From contig CCNB01000019.1 of NCBI GenBank assembly GCA_000824785.1, positions 99,549-163,548 on the forward strand: a stretch of DNA of 64,000 bases, in the 5' to 3' direction. The notes below the pieces were generated by a model. The model was not told the origin of the DNA, searched no databases, and worked only from the letters and a program-made list of their open reading frames with translations. This DNA is from Mesorhizobium plurifarium. Lineage in GTDB: Bacteria; Pseudomonadota; Alphaproteobacteria; Rhizobiales; Rhizobiaceae. Every line of letters starts with the position of its first letter. The stretch's first letter is position 1. A program made the translations under genes and the position numbers. Below are positions 1 to 8,970 of this stretch, in pieces.

Positions 1-1503
1 GGCGCCGCAGTTGCCGCGGGCAGCGTCGTGCTCGGCCGTGCAACGCAGGCCGTCGCCGCCACGCCGGTTTCCGGCGGAAATTTGAAAGCGGCCGGTTGGT
101 CGTCTTCGACCGCCGATACGCTTGATCCGGCCAAGGCGTCGCTCTCCACCGACTATGTCCGCTGCTGCTCGCTCTACAACCGCCTGACCTTCCTCGACAA
201 GGATGGCAAGACGCAGATGGAACTCGCCGAGAGCGTCGACAGCAAGGACGCCAAGACCTGGACAGTGAAACTGCGCAAGGGCGTCACTTTCCACGACGGC
301 AAGGATCTGACGGCCGACGACGTGGTGTTTTCGTTGAAGCGCCATCTAGACAAGGCGGTCGGCTCCAAGGTCGCCAAGATCGCCGCGCAAATGACTGGCT
401 TCAAGGCGGTCGACAAGTCTACCGTGGAAATCACGCTCGCCGATCCGAACGCCGACCTTCCGACCATCCTGGCCCTGCACCACTTCATGATCGTGGCCGA
501 CGGCACTACGGATTTCTCCAAGGGCAACGGCACCGGCGCCTTCGTGCTGCAGACGTTCGAACCCGGCGTGCGCTCGGTGGTCACCAAGAACAAGAACTAC
601 TGGAAATCGGGCAAGCCTTACCTGGACTCCTTCGAGTTCATCGCCATCACCGACGACAGCGCCCGCGTCAACGCCCTGATTTCCGGCGACATCAATTTTG
701 CCGCCTCGATCAATCCGCGCTCGATGAAGCTGCTGGAGAGCCAGCAGGGCTTCGAGCTGTCGAAGACGACATCGGGCAACTACACGGACCTCAACATCCG
801 GCTCGACATGGATCCGGGCAACAAGGCCGACTTCGTGGCCGGCATGAAGTATCTCGTCAACCGCGAGCAGATCGTCAAATCGGCATTGCGTGGCCTCGGC
901 GAAATCGGCAACGACCAGCCCGTCTCGCCGGCGAATATCTTTCACAACGCCGACCTGAAGCCGAAGGCCTTCGACCCGGACAAGGCGAAATTCCACTTCA
1001 ACAAGGCGGGCGTGCTCGGCCAGTCCATTCCCGTGGTCGCTTCTGACGCTGCCACCTCGTCGATCGACATGGCGGTGATCATCCAGGCCGCCGGCGCTGA
1101 TATCGGCATGAAGCTCGACGTGCAGCGCGTCCCGTCCGACGGCTATTGGGACAACTACTGGCTTAAGGCGCCGGTCCATTTCGGCAACATCAATCCGCGC
1201 CCGACGCCGGACATCCTGTTCTCGCTGCTTTACGCCTCCAACGCGCCCTGGAACGAAAGCCAGTACAAGTCCGAGAAGTTCGACAAGCTGCTCGTCGAGG
1301 CGCGCGGCATGCTCGACCAGGCAAAGCGCAAGGAAATCTACGGCGTAATGCAGACCATGATCGCCGAAGAAGCTGGCACCATCATCCCGGCTTACATTTC
1401 CAACGTCGATGCCCTCTCTAGCAAGGTGAAGGGTTTGGAGGCGAACCCGCTCGGTGGCATGATGGGCTACGCAATGGCGGAATACCTCTGGCTCGAGGCC
1501 TAA
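1..1503 (+). CDS. ABC transporter substrate-binding protein, family 5 (Dpp/Opp-like), 5'-truncated
   Basis: Periplasmic solute receptor for a peptide-, opine- or nickel-type ABC importer. The reading frame is open from base 1, and its first residues (GAAVAAGSVVLGR..., ending AVAATPV) look like the hydrophobic core and cleavage region of a signal peptide, so the true start lies upstream of the window. The mature part has typical SBP_bac_5 text: LRKGVTFHDGKDLTADDVVFSLKR, here near residues 90-110, and GTGAFVLQTFEPG further on. It is followed by a hairpin and then by genes for two permeases and a double ATPase on the same strand, which makes it the receptor of that system. The family assignment is secure; the ligand cannot be read from sequence. 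Confidence 0.93.
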   Translation, partial: GAAVAAGSVVLGRATQAVAATPVSGGNLKAAGWSSSTADTLDPAKASLSTDYVRCCSLYNRLTFLDKDGKTQMELAESVDSKDAKTWTVKLRKGVTFHDGKDLTADDVVFSLKRHLDKAVGSKVAKIAAQMTGFKAVDKSTVEITLADPNADLPTILALHHFMIVADGTTDFSKGNGTGAFVLQTFEPGVRSVVTKNKNYWKSGKPYLDSFEFIAITDDSARVNALISGDINFAASINPRSMKLLESQQGFELSKTTSGNYTDLNIRLDMDPGNKADFVAGMKYLVNREQIVKSALRGLGEIGNDQPVSPANIFHNADLKPKAFDPDKAKFHFNKAGVLGQSIPVVASDAATSSIDMAVIIQAAGADIGMKLDVQRVPSDGYWDNYWLKAPVHFGNINPRPTPDILFSLLYASNAPWNESQYKSEKFDKLLVEARGMLDQAKRKEIYGVMQTMIAEEAGTIIPAYISNVDALSSKVKGLEANPLGGMMGYAMAEYLWLEA

Positions 1504-1510
1504 GAGGCGC

Positions 1511-1541
1511 GTGCCGGGATCGGTCAGCCGGTCCCCGGCAC
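1511..1541 (+). promoter_or_regulatory. intercistronic hairpin after binding-protein gene
   Basis: GTGCCGGG (1511-1518) and CCCGGCAC (1534-1541) are perfect 8-bp inverted repeats around a 15-nt loop, starting 7 nt after the stop codon. There is no T-run. Such hairpins between a binding-protein gene and its permeases often protect the upstream mRNA and lower permease expression; that role is inferred. Confidence 0.6.
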
Positions 1542-1590
1542 TGCATTGCGCAAGATTGTCCGGCCGAACGCAACCGCAGGGAGCGCTTCC

Positions 1591-2541
1591 ATGAAGTCCG
1601 GGGTTCTCAAGCTCGTGGCGAAGCGGCTGGCGATTGCGGTCGTCACCCTTCTGATCGTCCTGTTCGCCGTGTTCTTCGCCACCAGCATGCTGCCCGGCGA
1701 CACGGCGTCGATCCTGCTTGGCCAGGCGGCGACGCCCGAGGCGGTCGCCGGCCTGCGCGAGGCCATGCATCTCAACGATCCGGCGATCCTGCGCTTCCTG
1801 CGCTGGCTTCTCGGTCTGCTCCACGGCGACCTCGGCGCCTCCTATGCCAATCAGATGCCGGTCGCGGCGCTCATCGGCGGGCGCTTCGTCAACACCATGA
1901 AGCTCGCCGGCATCACCACGCTGATCTCGGTGCCGCTGGCGCTGACGCTCGGCATCACCGCCGCGATGCTGCGCGGCTCGCTCTACGACCGCGCCGTCAC
2001 CGTGCTTTCGATCGGCGTCATCTCCGTGCCGGAGTTCATGGTCGCGACGTTGGCGGTCCTGCTCTTCGCCGTCTACCTCAGATGGCTGCCGGCGCTGTCC
2101 TCCGTCAACGAGGCGCGTTCGCTGGCGGACCTCGTGCGCATCTATGCGATGCCCGTGATCACGCTCACCTTCGTCATCTCGGCCCAGATGATCCGCATGA
2201 CCCGTGCGGCGGTGATCGAGACGCTCTCCACGCCTTACGTCGAGATGGCGCTTCTCAAGGGCGCCTCGCGCAGCCGCATGGTGCTCAGGCATGCGCTTCC
2301 CAACGCTCTCGGACCGATCGTCAACGCGGTGGCGCTCTCGCTGTCCTATCTGGTCGGCGGCGTCATCATCGTGGAGACGATCTTCAATTATCCCGGCATC
2401 GCCAAGCTGATGGTCGATGCGGTCGCGACCCGCGACCTGCCGCTGATCCAGAGCTGCGCGATGATCTTCTGCCTCGGCTATCTCCTGCTCATCACGGCCG
2501 CCGACATCATCGCCATCATGTCCAACCCGAGGCTCAGATGA
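1591..2541 (+). CDS. ABC transporter permease, DppB type
   Basis: Inner-membrane permease (316 aa) of the Dpp/Opp-like importer. The N-terminus (VAKRLAIAVVTLLIVLFAVF) is the usual first helix, and the BPD_transp_1 domain carries the EAA-type loop near TPYVEMALLKGASRSRMVLRH. I start at ATG 1591, which has AGGGAG about 7 nt upstream, rather than at an in-frame TTG 45 nt earlier. The length fits the DppB family (about 310-340 aa). The gene overlaps the next by ATGA, so the two are translationally coupled. Confidence 0.93.
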   Translation: MKSGVLKLVAKRLAIAVVTLLIVLFAVFFATSMLPGDTASILLGQAATPEAVAGLREAMHLNDPAILRFLRWLLGLLHGDLGASYANQMPVAALIGGRFVNTMKLAGITTLISVPLALTLGITAAMLRGSLYDRAVTVLSIGVISVPEFMVATLAVLLFAVYLRWLPALSSVNEARSLADLVRIYAMPVITLTFVISAQMIRMTRAAVIETLSTPYVEMALLKGASRSRMVLRHALPNALGPIVNAVALSLSYLVGGVIIVETIFNYPGIAKLMVDAVATRDLPLIQSCAMIFCLGYLLLITAADIIAIMSNPRLR

Positions 2542-3389
2542 CGATGGCGCGCGCGGCATCTTCCCGACGGTCCTTCCTGGGCCACAGCTACAATCTCGTG
2601 GGCGTCGTCGCCTCGTTGGTCATCCTGGCGTGGACGCTCGTGGCGATCTTCGCGCCCTACATCATTCCCCATCCGATCGGCGACATCGTCGACGACGACT
2701 ATTTCGGGCCGATGCGCCAGGGACTCTGGCTCGGTTCCGACTATCTGGGCCGCGACATGCTCTCCAGGGTCCTGATGGGCGCTCGCTACACCGTCGGCAT
2801 ATCGCTCGCCGCCGTCTCCATCGCCTGCTTCTCGGGCGTCGTGCTGGGGATGATCGCGGCCGTCACCGGCGGCTGGCTCGACAGCTGCCTCAGCCGCTTC
2901 CTCGACGCCATGAATTCCATCCCCAGCAAGCTGTTCGGCCTTGTCGTTGTCGCCGCGGTCGGCTCGTCGATCCCCGTGCTGATCCTGACGCTCGCCGTCA
3001 TCTACGTCCCTGGCGCCTACCGCTTCGCGCGGGCGCTCGCGGTGAACATCAACACCATGGACTTCATGACCGTCGCCCGCGTGCGCGGCGAAAGCACCGT
3101 CTATCTCATCGGCTCCGAGATCCTGCCCAACATCATCCGCCCGGTGCTGGCCGATTTCGGCCTGCGCTTCGTCTTCATCGTGCTCCTGCTCTCCGGCCTG
3201 TCCTTCCTCGGGCTCGGCCTGCAGCCGCCGCTAGCCGACTGGGGCGCGCTGGTGCGCGAGAACATCGGCGGCCTGCCCTTCGCGGCGCCCGCCGTCATTG
3301 TGCCCTCGCTGGCGATCGCCAGCCTCACCATCAGCGTCAACCTCTTAATCGATAATCTGCCGCAGAAGATCAGGGACCGGGACGCATGA
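2538..3389 (+). CDS. ABC transporter permease, DppC type
   Basis: Second permease (283 aa) of the Dpp/Opp-like importer. It has the short cytoplasmic N-terminus, first helix (VVASLVILAWTLVAIFAPYI) and LGSDYLGRDMLSRVLMGAR motif diagnostic of DppC/OppC proteins, then the BPD_transp_1 domain. The ATG at 2538 overlaps the stop of the preceding permease (ATGA), and its own end overlaps the ATPase start in the same way. In-frame sequence upstream of 2538 is only the shadow of the DppB gene. Confidence 0.93.
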   Translation: MTMARAASSRRSFLGHSYNLVGVVASLVILAWTLVAIFAPYIIPHPIGDIVDDDYFGPMRQGLWLGSDYLGRDMLSRVLMGARYTVGISLAAVSIACFSGVVLGMIAAVTGGWLDSCLSRFLDAMNSIPSKLFGLVVVAAVGSSIPVLILTLAVIYVPGAYRFARALAVNINTMDFMTVARVRGESTVYLIGSEILPNIIRPVLADFGLRFVFIVLLLSGLSFLGLGLQPPLADWGALVRENIGGLPFAAPAVIVPSLAIASLTISVNLLIDNLPQKIRDRDA

Positions 3390-5041
3390 CCAATCTCGTC
3401 GAGGTCAGGAAGCTGACGATCGAGGCGACGACCGATTCGGGACGTCTGGTCGAGATCATCAAGGGAGTCAGCCTCGACATCGCCGAGGGCGAGATCATCG
3501 CCCTGATCGGCGAGAGCGGCTCGGGCAAGACAACGGTGGCGCTCTCGCTCATGGGCCACGCGCGACCCGGCTGCCGGATCACCGGCGGCGAGCTCAACGT
3601 GAACGGCAAGAACATGGCTGCGCTTTCCGAGAAGGAACGCGCCAGGTTGCGCGGCACAGACATCGCCTATGTTCCGCAAAGCGCGGCCGCCGCCTTCAAT
3701 CCCTCGTCTACGATCATGGAGCAGGTGATCGAGGTCACGCGCATCCACCGGCTGATGCCGCCCGAGCAGGCGCGAAAGCGCGCGGTCGAGCTGTTCCGCG
3801 CCTTGTCGCTGCCGGACCCGGAAGGGATCGGTGCGCGCTATCCGCACCAGGTTTCGGGCGGGCAATTGCAGCGCCTGGCGGCGGCCATGGCGCTCATCGG
3901 CGATCCCAAGCTGGTCATCTTCGACGAACCGACGACGGCGCTCGACGTAACGACGCAGATCGACGTGCTCAAGGCGTTCAAGTCGGTGATGAAGGCGGGC
4001 GGGATAGCCGGTGTCTATGTGTCACACGACCTCGCGGTCGTCGCCCAGATCGCCGACCGCATCGTGGTGCTGAAGGGCGGCGAAGTGCAGGAGACCGGCA
4101 CGACGGCTGAGCTCCTTTCAGCCGCCAAGCATCCTTACACGCGCGAGCTGCTCGCCGCCTTCGAACCGAAGCCGCGCCAGGCGCGGGCGGACGCAGAGGC
4201 TGCAACGAAAGAGCTGCTGCGCATCGACAATGTGACGGCCGGCTACGGCCCGGCGCGGGATAACGGATTGCCCCTTATCCGGGCGGTCGATTCGGTAAGC
4301 CTGGTCGTGGAGAAGAGGCGCAATCTCGGGGTCATCGGGGAGTCCGGCTGCGGAAAATCGACGCTGGCGCGGGTCATCGCCGGGATTCATCCGGCTGCAG
4401 CCGGCGACATCGTCTTCGACGGCAAGCAACTGGAGCGCGCCGCCAGGAAACGCAGCCAGGACCAGCTGCGCGAGATGCAGATCGTGTTCCAGTATGCCGA
4501 TACCGCGCTCAATCCGGCCAAGCCGGTCGAGGACATCATCTCCCGCCCGCTGGCCTTCTATCACCGGCTCGACAGGCAGCAGCGCTCGAAGCGCGTCGAC
4601 GAGCTGCTCGACATGGTGCGCCTGCCGAGGGCGCTGCGCTACCGTCATCCGGCGGAGCTGTCAGGCGGGCAAAAGCAGCGCGTGAACTTCGCGCGCGCGC
4701 TCGCGGCATCGCCCAAGCTCATCATCTGCGACGAAATCACCTCGGCGCTCGACACGGTGGTGGCATCCGCCGTGATCGAGCTGCTCAAGGAACTGCAGCG
4801 CGAGCTCGGACTGTCCTACATCTTCATCAGCCACGACCTCTCGGTCGTCGAGGCAATCTGCGACGAGATCATGGTCATGTACAAAGGCCAACGGGTGGAG
4901 CAGATTACGCCCGACAAGGTCAAGACGCCCAGCCACCCCTACTCCAAGCTCCTGTTCTCCTCCGTGCCGAAGCTCGATCCGACCTGGCTCGACGGCCTCG
5001 TCCGCGACCCCGAGCTCGTCAGCCAGTACGGCCACCGGTGA
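3386..5041 (+). CDS. ABC transporter ATP-binding protein, DppD-DppF fused
   Basis: Cytoplasmic energising subunit (551 aa) with two complete nucleotide-binding domains in one chain. Domain 1 has Walker A GESGSGKTT (residues 42-49), signature VSGGQLQR and Walker B LVIFDEPTTALD. Domain 2 has Walker A GESGCGKST near residue 317, signature LSGGQKQR and an atypical Walker B tail, LIICDEITSALD, with Ile in place of the usual Pro. The oligopeptide C-terminal extension (HPYTREL, then HPYSKLLF) follows each domain. It replaces separate DppD and DppF proteins and closes the operon that starts at base 1. Confidence 0.94.
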   Translation: MTNLVEVRKLTIEATTDSGRLVEIIKGVSLDIAEGEIIALIGESGSGKTTVALSLMGHARPGCRITGGELNVNGKNMAALSEKERARLRGTDIAYVPQSAAAAFNPSSTIMEQVIEVTRIHRLMPPEQARKRAVELFRALSLPDPEGIGARYPHQVSGGQLQRLAAAMALIGDPKLVIFDEPTTALDVTTQIDVLKAFKSVMKAGGIAGVYVSHDLAVVAQIADRIVVLKGGEVQETGTTAELLSAAKHPYTRELLAAFEPKPRQARADAEAATKELLRIDNVTAGYGPARDNGLPLIRAVDSVSLVVEKRRNLGVIGESGCGKSTLARVIAGIHPAAAGDIVFDGKQLERAARKRSQDQLREMQIVFQYADTALNPAKPVEDIISRPLAFYHRLDRQQRSKRVDELLDMVRLPRALRYRHPAELSGGQKQRVNFARALAASPKLIICDEITSALDTVVASAVIELLKELQRELGLSYIFISHDLSVVEAICDEIMVMYKGQRVEQITPDKVKTPSHPYSKLLFSSVPKLDPTWLDGLVRDPELVSQYGHR

Positions 5042-5090
5042 CTGTATCGGAAGCAACAAGCCGGTCCCGACCGCAGGGGGTTTCGCCCGC

Positions 5091-7166
5091 CTATAATTGC
5101 GAGCAGAGCCGGTACGCCTCGTAGATCGAGGAGTAGATGTCCCTGCTGGCAACGGCGTCTCCAATGCGGTGCAACACGAACGATCCAGCAAGCTGCGGCC
5201 TGTCGTCCCCTTGGGTCCTCGCTCCCGTCATGAGCGCGATGTCGGTGACGCCGTTGTTGGCGGAGCGGGCTCGCAAGTCCTGATAGACGTCTTCCATGGG
5301 TACGGTGCCCCGCTCGACGATGAGTTGGGCCGCGGTCATTTCCGTTTCTGCACCGGTGAGCTCATGCCGGAACCTGGCGGTAATCCCGTTGCCCTGGCGC
5401 GCTGCCTTGACCAGGCGTAGGTCGCCGATAACCCGGATGCCGAGCTGCGAGGCGCGTTTGCGGAAACTCACCCTGTCCGGATAAGGCGTTTCGACCGCCA
5501 ACGTGTCGTCCGCGGTGGCCAGCGTGACCACGCGGCCCATGCGGGCCAGATGCAGGGCGCAGGAAACGGCGGCCTGGCGTCCAGTCTCATCGTAGATGAG
5601 CACATAGTCTTTCGCCGGCACGCCCCCCGTCAACACGTCCCAGACGCTGTCGCAGTGCTCGGCACCATCCAGCCACTCCATGTCGGGAACGCCTCCGGTT
5701 GCGACGATCACCGTGTCGGGTCTCGCGGCAAGAACGGCCTTCGCATCGGCGCAGGTATTGAGCCGCACATCCACCCCAAGGCGCGCGAGCTCGTCGGTGC
5801 GCCAGTCGACTATGCCGATCAGATCCTTGCGATCGGACGCCGAGGCCGCGACGAGCACCTGACCGCCAAGCCGCGCCCCGGCTTCCAGAAGGGTCACGCT
5901 GTGCCCGCGCTCGGCGGCGACCCGGGCTGCCTCCATCCCGCCAGGACCACCGCCGACCACGACCACCCTTCTCGGCGTTTCGGCCCGGTCGATGATGTGG
6001 CTGACGATCGTTTCGTGGCCGCTGGCGGGGTTGTGGATGCAATGGACCTTCTTGTACAGGCAGTAGGACGCGCCGACGCACGGGCGGATGCGATCTTCTT
6101 CTCCCTGCATCACCTTGTTGATAATATGGGGGTCGGCGATATGCGCCCGGGTCATGCCGACCAGGTCGACAAGGTTCTCGCGGATCGCATGGCGCGCCGT
6201 GGCTACGTCCCGAATGGCTGCAGCGTGGATGACGGGCAGCCTGGTTTCCCGCTTGAACTGCCCCACCAGCGGCATGAACGGCGCGCTCTGGCTGAACATG
6301 CCGGGCATGTTCTGCTCGGCCAAGGACAGCTCGGTGTCCATGCGGCCAAAGATGCAGTTGAAGAAGTCGATATGGCCTTCCCGCTCGAACAGGCGGGCGA
6401 AGGCAAGGCATTCCTCGAAATCCGACCCGCCGTCGACCGCCTCGTCGATCACGAACCGGATGCCGACGGCGAAGTCGTCGCCCACCGCGCGACGGATCGC
6501 CTCATGGACCATCAGGCCGAAGCGCGCGCGGTTTTCCAGCGAGCCGCCTAAGGTATCCGTGCGTCTGTTGGTTCTGCGCGACAGGAATTGACCGATCAGA
6601 TGCCCGCCGGTGACCGTCTCGACGCCGTCAAGGTCGCCGTCGCGGCAGCGCCTGGCGGCGCTGGCGTAGTCCTTAATAATCCTGCTGACGTCGTCGGCAT
6701 CCATCTCCTTCGGGAAATTCCGGTTTCTGATCTCGCGAACGCGCGACGGCGCGACCGGCGGGAGCCAGTTGCCGGCATAGGCAGTAGCGCGCCGGCCGAG
6801 ATGCGACACCTGGCACATGACGGCGGCACCGTGGCGGTGGATCCGCTGCGACAGCGCCTGGAGATGGGGAACTATGCGATCGCTCGAAAGGTCCAGCTGA
6901 CCGCCGCCCCAGCCCGAGTCGGGCGAAGTCATCGCCGAGCCACCCACCATGGTCATCGCCAGGCCGCCGCGCGCCTTCTCCTCATGGTAGCGCTGGTAGC
7001 GCTCAAGCGGCAGGCCGCCATCGTCCAGCATCGAAGCATGACTGGTGCTGACGACGCGGTTGCGCAGCGTCAGACCCTTGAGCCGAAACGGCTGAAGCAG
7101 CGGATCGCTGGATGTCTTGCCTGCCGGAGCTGCGGCTGCGTTCACGTCCTGCTCCACCCCATTCAT
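5091..7166 (-). CDS. NADH:flavin oxidoreductase / TMADH-DCR family flavoprotein
   Basis: A 691-aa two-part flavoenzyme: an N-terminal Old Yellow Enzyme-type FMN barrel (residues about 20-350, starting DPLLQPFRLKGLTLRNRVVS), an Fe-S linker, and a C-terminal FAD/NAD(P) domain with the dinucleotide motif VVVVGGGPGGMEAARVAAERG. The family includes trimethylamine and dimethylamine dehydrogenases, 2,4-dienoyl-CoA reductase and demethylases of N-methylated amino acids. The linker reads CVGASYCLYKKVHC: only three cysteines, with Ala where the second cluster Cys usually sits, and shortened spacing to the last. Divergent from a LysR gene at 7239. Amine demethylation fits the neighbouring oxidases but is inferred. 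Confidence 0.87.
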   Translation of the reverse strand: MNGVEQDVNAAAAPAGKTSSDPLLQPFRLKGLTLRNRVVSTSHASMLDDGGLPLERYQRYHEEKARGGLAMTMVGGSAMTSPDSGWGGGQLDLSSDRIVPHLQALSQRIHRHGAAVMCQVSHLGRRATAYAGNWLPPVAPSRVREIRNRNFPKEMDADDVSRIIKDYASAARRCRDGDLDGVETVTGGHLIGQFLSRRTNRRTDTLGGSLENRARFGLMVHEAIRRAVGDDFAVGIRFVIDEAVDGGSDFEECLAFARLFEREGHIDFFNCIFGRMDTELSLAEQNMPGMFSQSAPFMPLVGQFKRETRLPVIHAAAIRDVATARHAIRENLVDLVGMTRAHIADPHIINKVMQGEEDRIRPCVGASYCLYKKVHCIHNPASGHETIVSHIIDRAETPRRVVVVGGGPGGMEAARVAAERGHSVTLLEAGARLGGQVLVAASASDRKDLIGIVDWRTDELARLGVDVRLNTCADAKAVLAARPDTVIVATGGVPDMEWLDGAEHCDSVWDVLTGGVPAKDYVLIYDETGRQAAVSCALHLARMGRVVTLATADDTLAVETPYPDRVSFRKRASQLGIRVIGDLRLVKAARQGNGITARFRHELTGAETEMTAAQLIVERGTVPMEDVYQDLRARSANNGVTDIALMTGARTQGDDRPQLAGSFVLHRIGDAVASRDIYSSIYEAYRLCSQL

Positions 7167-7172
7167 GAGGGT

Positions 7173-7228
7173 TATAGTTTGCCATTTGCGGGACTGTGGA
7201 AAGCTTGAAAATTGTTGGGACCACTATA
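7173..7228. promoter_or_regulatory. divergent promoter region with TATAGT/ACTATA inverted repeat
   Basis: The 72-bp gap between the divergent flavoprotein and LysR genes contains TATAGT (7173-7178) and ACTATA (7223-7228) as mirror copies, each placed where a -10 element for the adjacent gene could lie. LysR proteins usually bind such shared gaps. Promoter assignment is by position only. Confidence 0.35.
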
Positions 7229-7238
7229 CGCTGGACGT

Positions 7239-8192
7239 ATGGCTGGTTTCGCGAAACTCGTTCCCTCCGCGCGCGGGCTGCTTGTCTTCGAGGCGGCCGT
7301 CCGGTCGGGCAGTTTCACGGCCGCTGCCCGGGAATTCAACGTCACGCAACCGTCCGTCAGCCGCAGCATCACCCAGCTCGAGGCCGACCTTGGCGTCGCT
7401 CTTTTCGCGCGGGGTCCGACGGGACTGACCCCTACCGCAGACGGCCGCGTGCTCTATTCGGCGGTGCGCGAGGGATTTGACGGCATCGAGGAAGCGATCC
7501 GCGGAATCAAGCAGAGCGGCGCTGCAAAGCCGGTCGTTACCCTCTCACTTTCGAGTTCTCTCGTGACGCATTGGTTCGTGCCGAGGCTCGGGGCATTCAA
7601 CGCAAGATTTCCAGATGTGGACCTGCGATTCGAACTGATCGCCGGTGTTCTGCGAGGCCCCGCCGAGAATGTCGACCTTGCCACGAGAATCCTGGCCGAT
7701 GACGACATGCACTATCATCGCTGGGCATTTTCACCGGAAATCATCGTTCCGGTGTGCAGCCCCTCCTACCTGTCGCGCCACGGCTGGCTGAATCATGACT
7801 CGGACGGCGAAGGTCATGCCCTCATTCACCTCACCGACGCCAAGCTGCAGTGGCTGGATGCCTGGGGCAACGCAGGCGACCGCAGGACCAGCAGGGCAAA
7901 GTGGCTCGAATTCCCGGATTACGCCGTCGTGCTTCAGGCCGCGATGAACGGGGAAGGCGTGGCGCTCGGCTGGCTCAGCAACGTTTCAGGAGCGTTGCTT
8001 CAGGGAAGCCTTGTCCCGGCCTCGGACAGGCAGATCAACACCGGCCGGATCCATCAGCTGATTGCGCCGCGCGCGAGGCCGGTACGGCCGGTCGTCTCCG
8101 ATATCTGCGCCTGGATGATCGCCGAGATGCAAGCCGAACTGAAAGCGTTGCACGCAATATTGCGACCGGGCGTCTTGCAAGCGACGGCCTGA
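7239..8192 (+). CDS. LysR-family transcriptional regulator
   Basis: A 317-aa LysR-type regulator. The N-terminal winged helix has GLLVFEAAVRSGSFTAAARE followed by the recognition helix VTQPSVSRSITQLEADLGV. The effector domain starts near residue 90 (KPVVTLSLSSSLVTHWFVPRL), as in GcvA-like members. I chose ATG 7239; an in-frame TTG at 7212 is possible but would add nine residues unlike the family. It is divergent from the TMADH-like flavoprotein, its most likely target. Confidence 0.9.
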   Translation: MAGFAKLVPSARGLLVFEAAVRSGSFTAAAREFNVTQPSVSRSITQLEADLGVALFARGPTGLTPTADGRVLYSAVREGFDGIEEAIRGIKQSGAAKPVVTLSLSSSLVTHWFVPRLGAFNARFPDVDLRFELIAGVLRGPAENVDLATRILADDDMHYHRWAFSPEIIVPVCSPSYLSRHGWLNHDSDGEGHALIHLTDAKLQWLDAWGNAGDRRTSRAKWLEFPDYAVVLQAAMNGEGVALGWLSNVSGALLQGSLVPASDRQINTGRIHQLIAPRARPVRPVVSDICAWMIAEMQAELKALHAILRPGVLQATA

Positions 8193-8271
8193 CCATCTCG
8201 TTGAAAAGCGGCCTGCCAAGCGCCTAGCGCGTGGGATCGATGAAGGGGCCAGGCTTGAGGAAAACGGCGCC

Positions 8272-8748
8272 TCACATCGGAAATAGACTGGGCAGCGGCA
8301 TGTGCGCCTTGACGATGGGAGACTTCAGCACCACGAAGCTGAAATACTTGTCGATGCCGATATCCATGTCGGTCAGCCGCTCCATGATCGTCTGGTACTC
8401 GCCGATGCCGGCGGTCACGAACTTTATCAGGTAATCGTACCCGCCCGACACGAGGTGGCACTCGATGACCTGGTCGATCTTCTCGACTACGGCGAGGAAG
8501 CGGGCGAAGTCCACCTGGCGGTGGTTCTTCAAAGTGATCTCGGTGAATACGGTCAGCGTCTGGCCGAGCTTGCCGATATTGATCTGCGCGGAATAGCCTT
8601 CGATGTAGCCTTCCGACTGGAGCTTCTTCACCCGCATCAGGCAAGGGCTCGGCGACAGATGCACCAACTCGGCCAACTCTACATTGGTGATGCGGCCGTT
8701 CTTCTGCAATTCGTGCAGAATCTTGATGTCGATCCGATCCAGTTTCAC
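8272..8748 (-). CDS. Lrp/AsnC-family transcriptional regulator
   Basis: A 158-aa feast/famine regulator. It has an AsnC-type helix-turn-helix (KLDRIDIKILHELQKNGRIT, then NVELAELVHLSPSPCLMRVK) and a C-terminal RAM/AsnC ligand-binding domain (GYDYLIKFVTAGIGEYQTIM). I start at GTG 8748, which gives the usual MKLDRID opening and has GGAGA just upstream; an in-frame GTG at 8778 would add ten residues. It is divergent from a DAO-family oxidase at 8971, an arrangement common for Lrp-type regulators of amino-acid dehydrogenases, so control by an amino acid is likely. Confidence 0.9.
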   Translation of the reverse strand: MKLDRIDIKILHELQKNGRITNVELAELVHLSPSPCLMRVKKLQSEGYIEGYSAQINIGKLGQTLTVFTEITLKNHRQVDFARFLAVVEKIDQVIECHLVSGGYDYLIKFVTAGIGEYQTIMERLTDMDIGIDKYFSFVVLKSPIVKAHMPLPSLFPM

Positions 8749-8970
8749 GGCCGTCTCCGTAGAAAGGCTCCGCAGCACAAAATGCTGCCGCGCTCGTTGC
8801 TATTGACCCTACCACAGCCCGCCGGCCTGTCCATCGGGGCGGATACCGCTTTGAAACGCAGAGGCTCCCGATTTCGACCGAGCCGCCGGAATAAAATTCT
8901 GCCTCAGCCTCAACTGCAGCAGCGGCTGCCTGCGCAAGGCGCTAAACTGACGCTTCGAGGTGGAGAGACC

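Noticed and set aside
346..2559. 737-codon open frame on the minus strand across the first permease region
   Set aside because: Composition is rich in Arg, His, Asp and Gly with no family motifs, and it opposes two clear genes; it is a GC-bias shadow.
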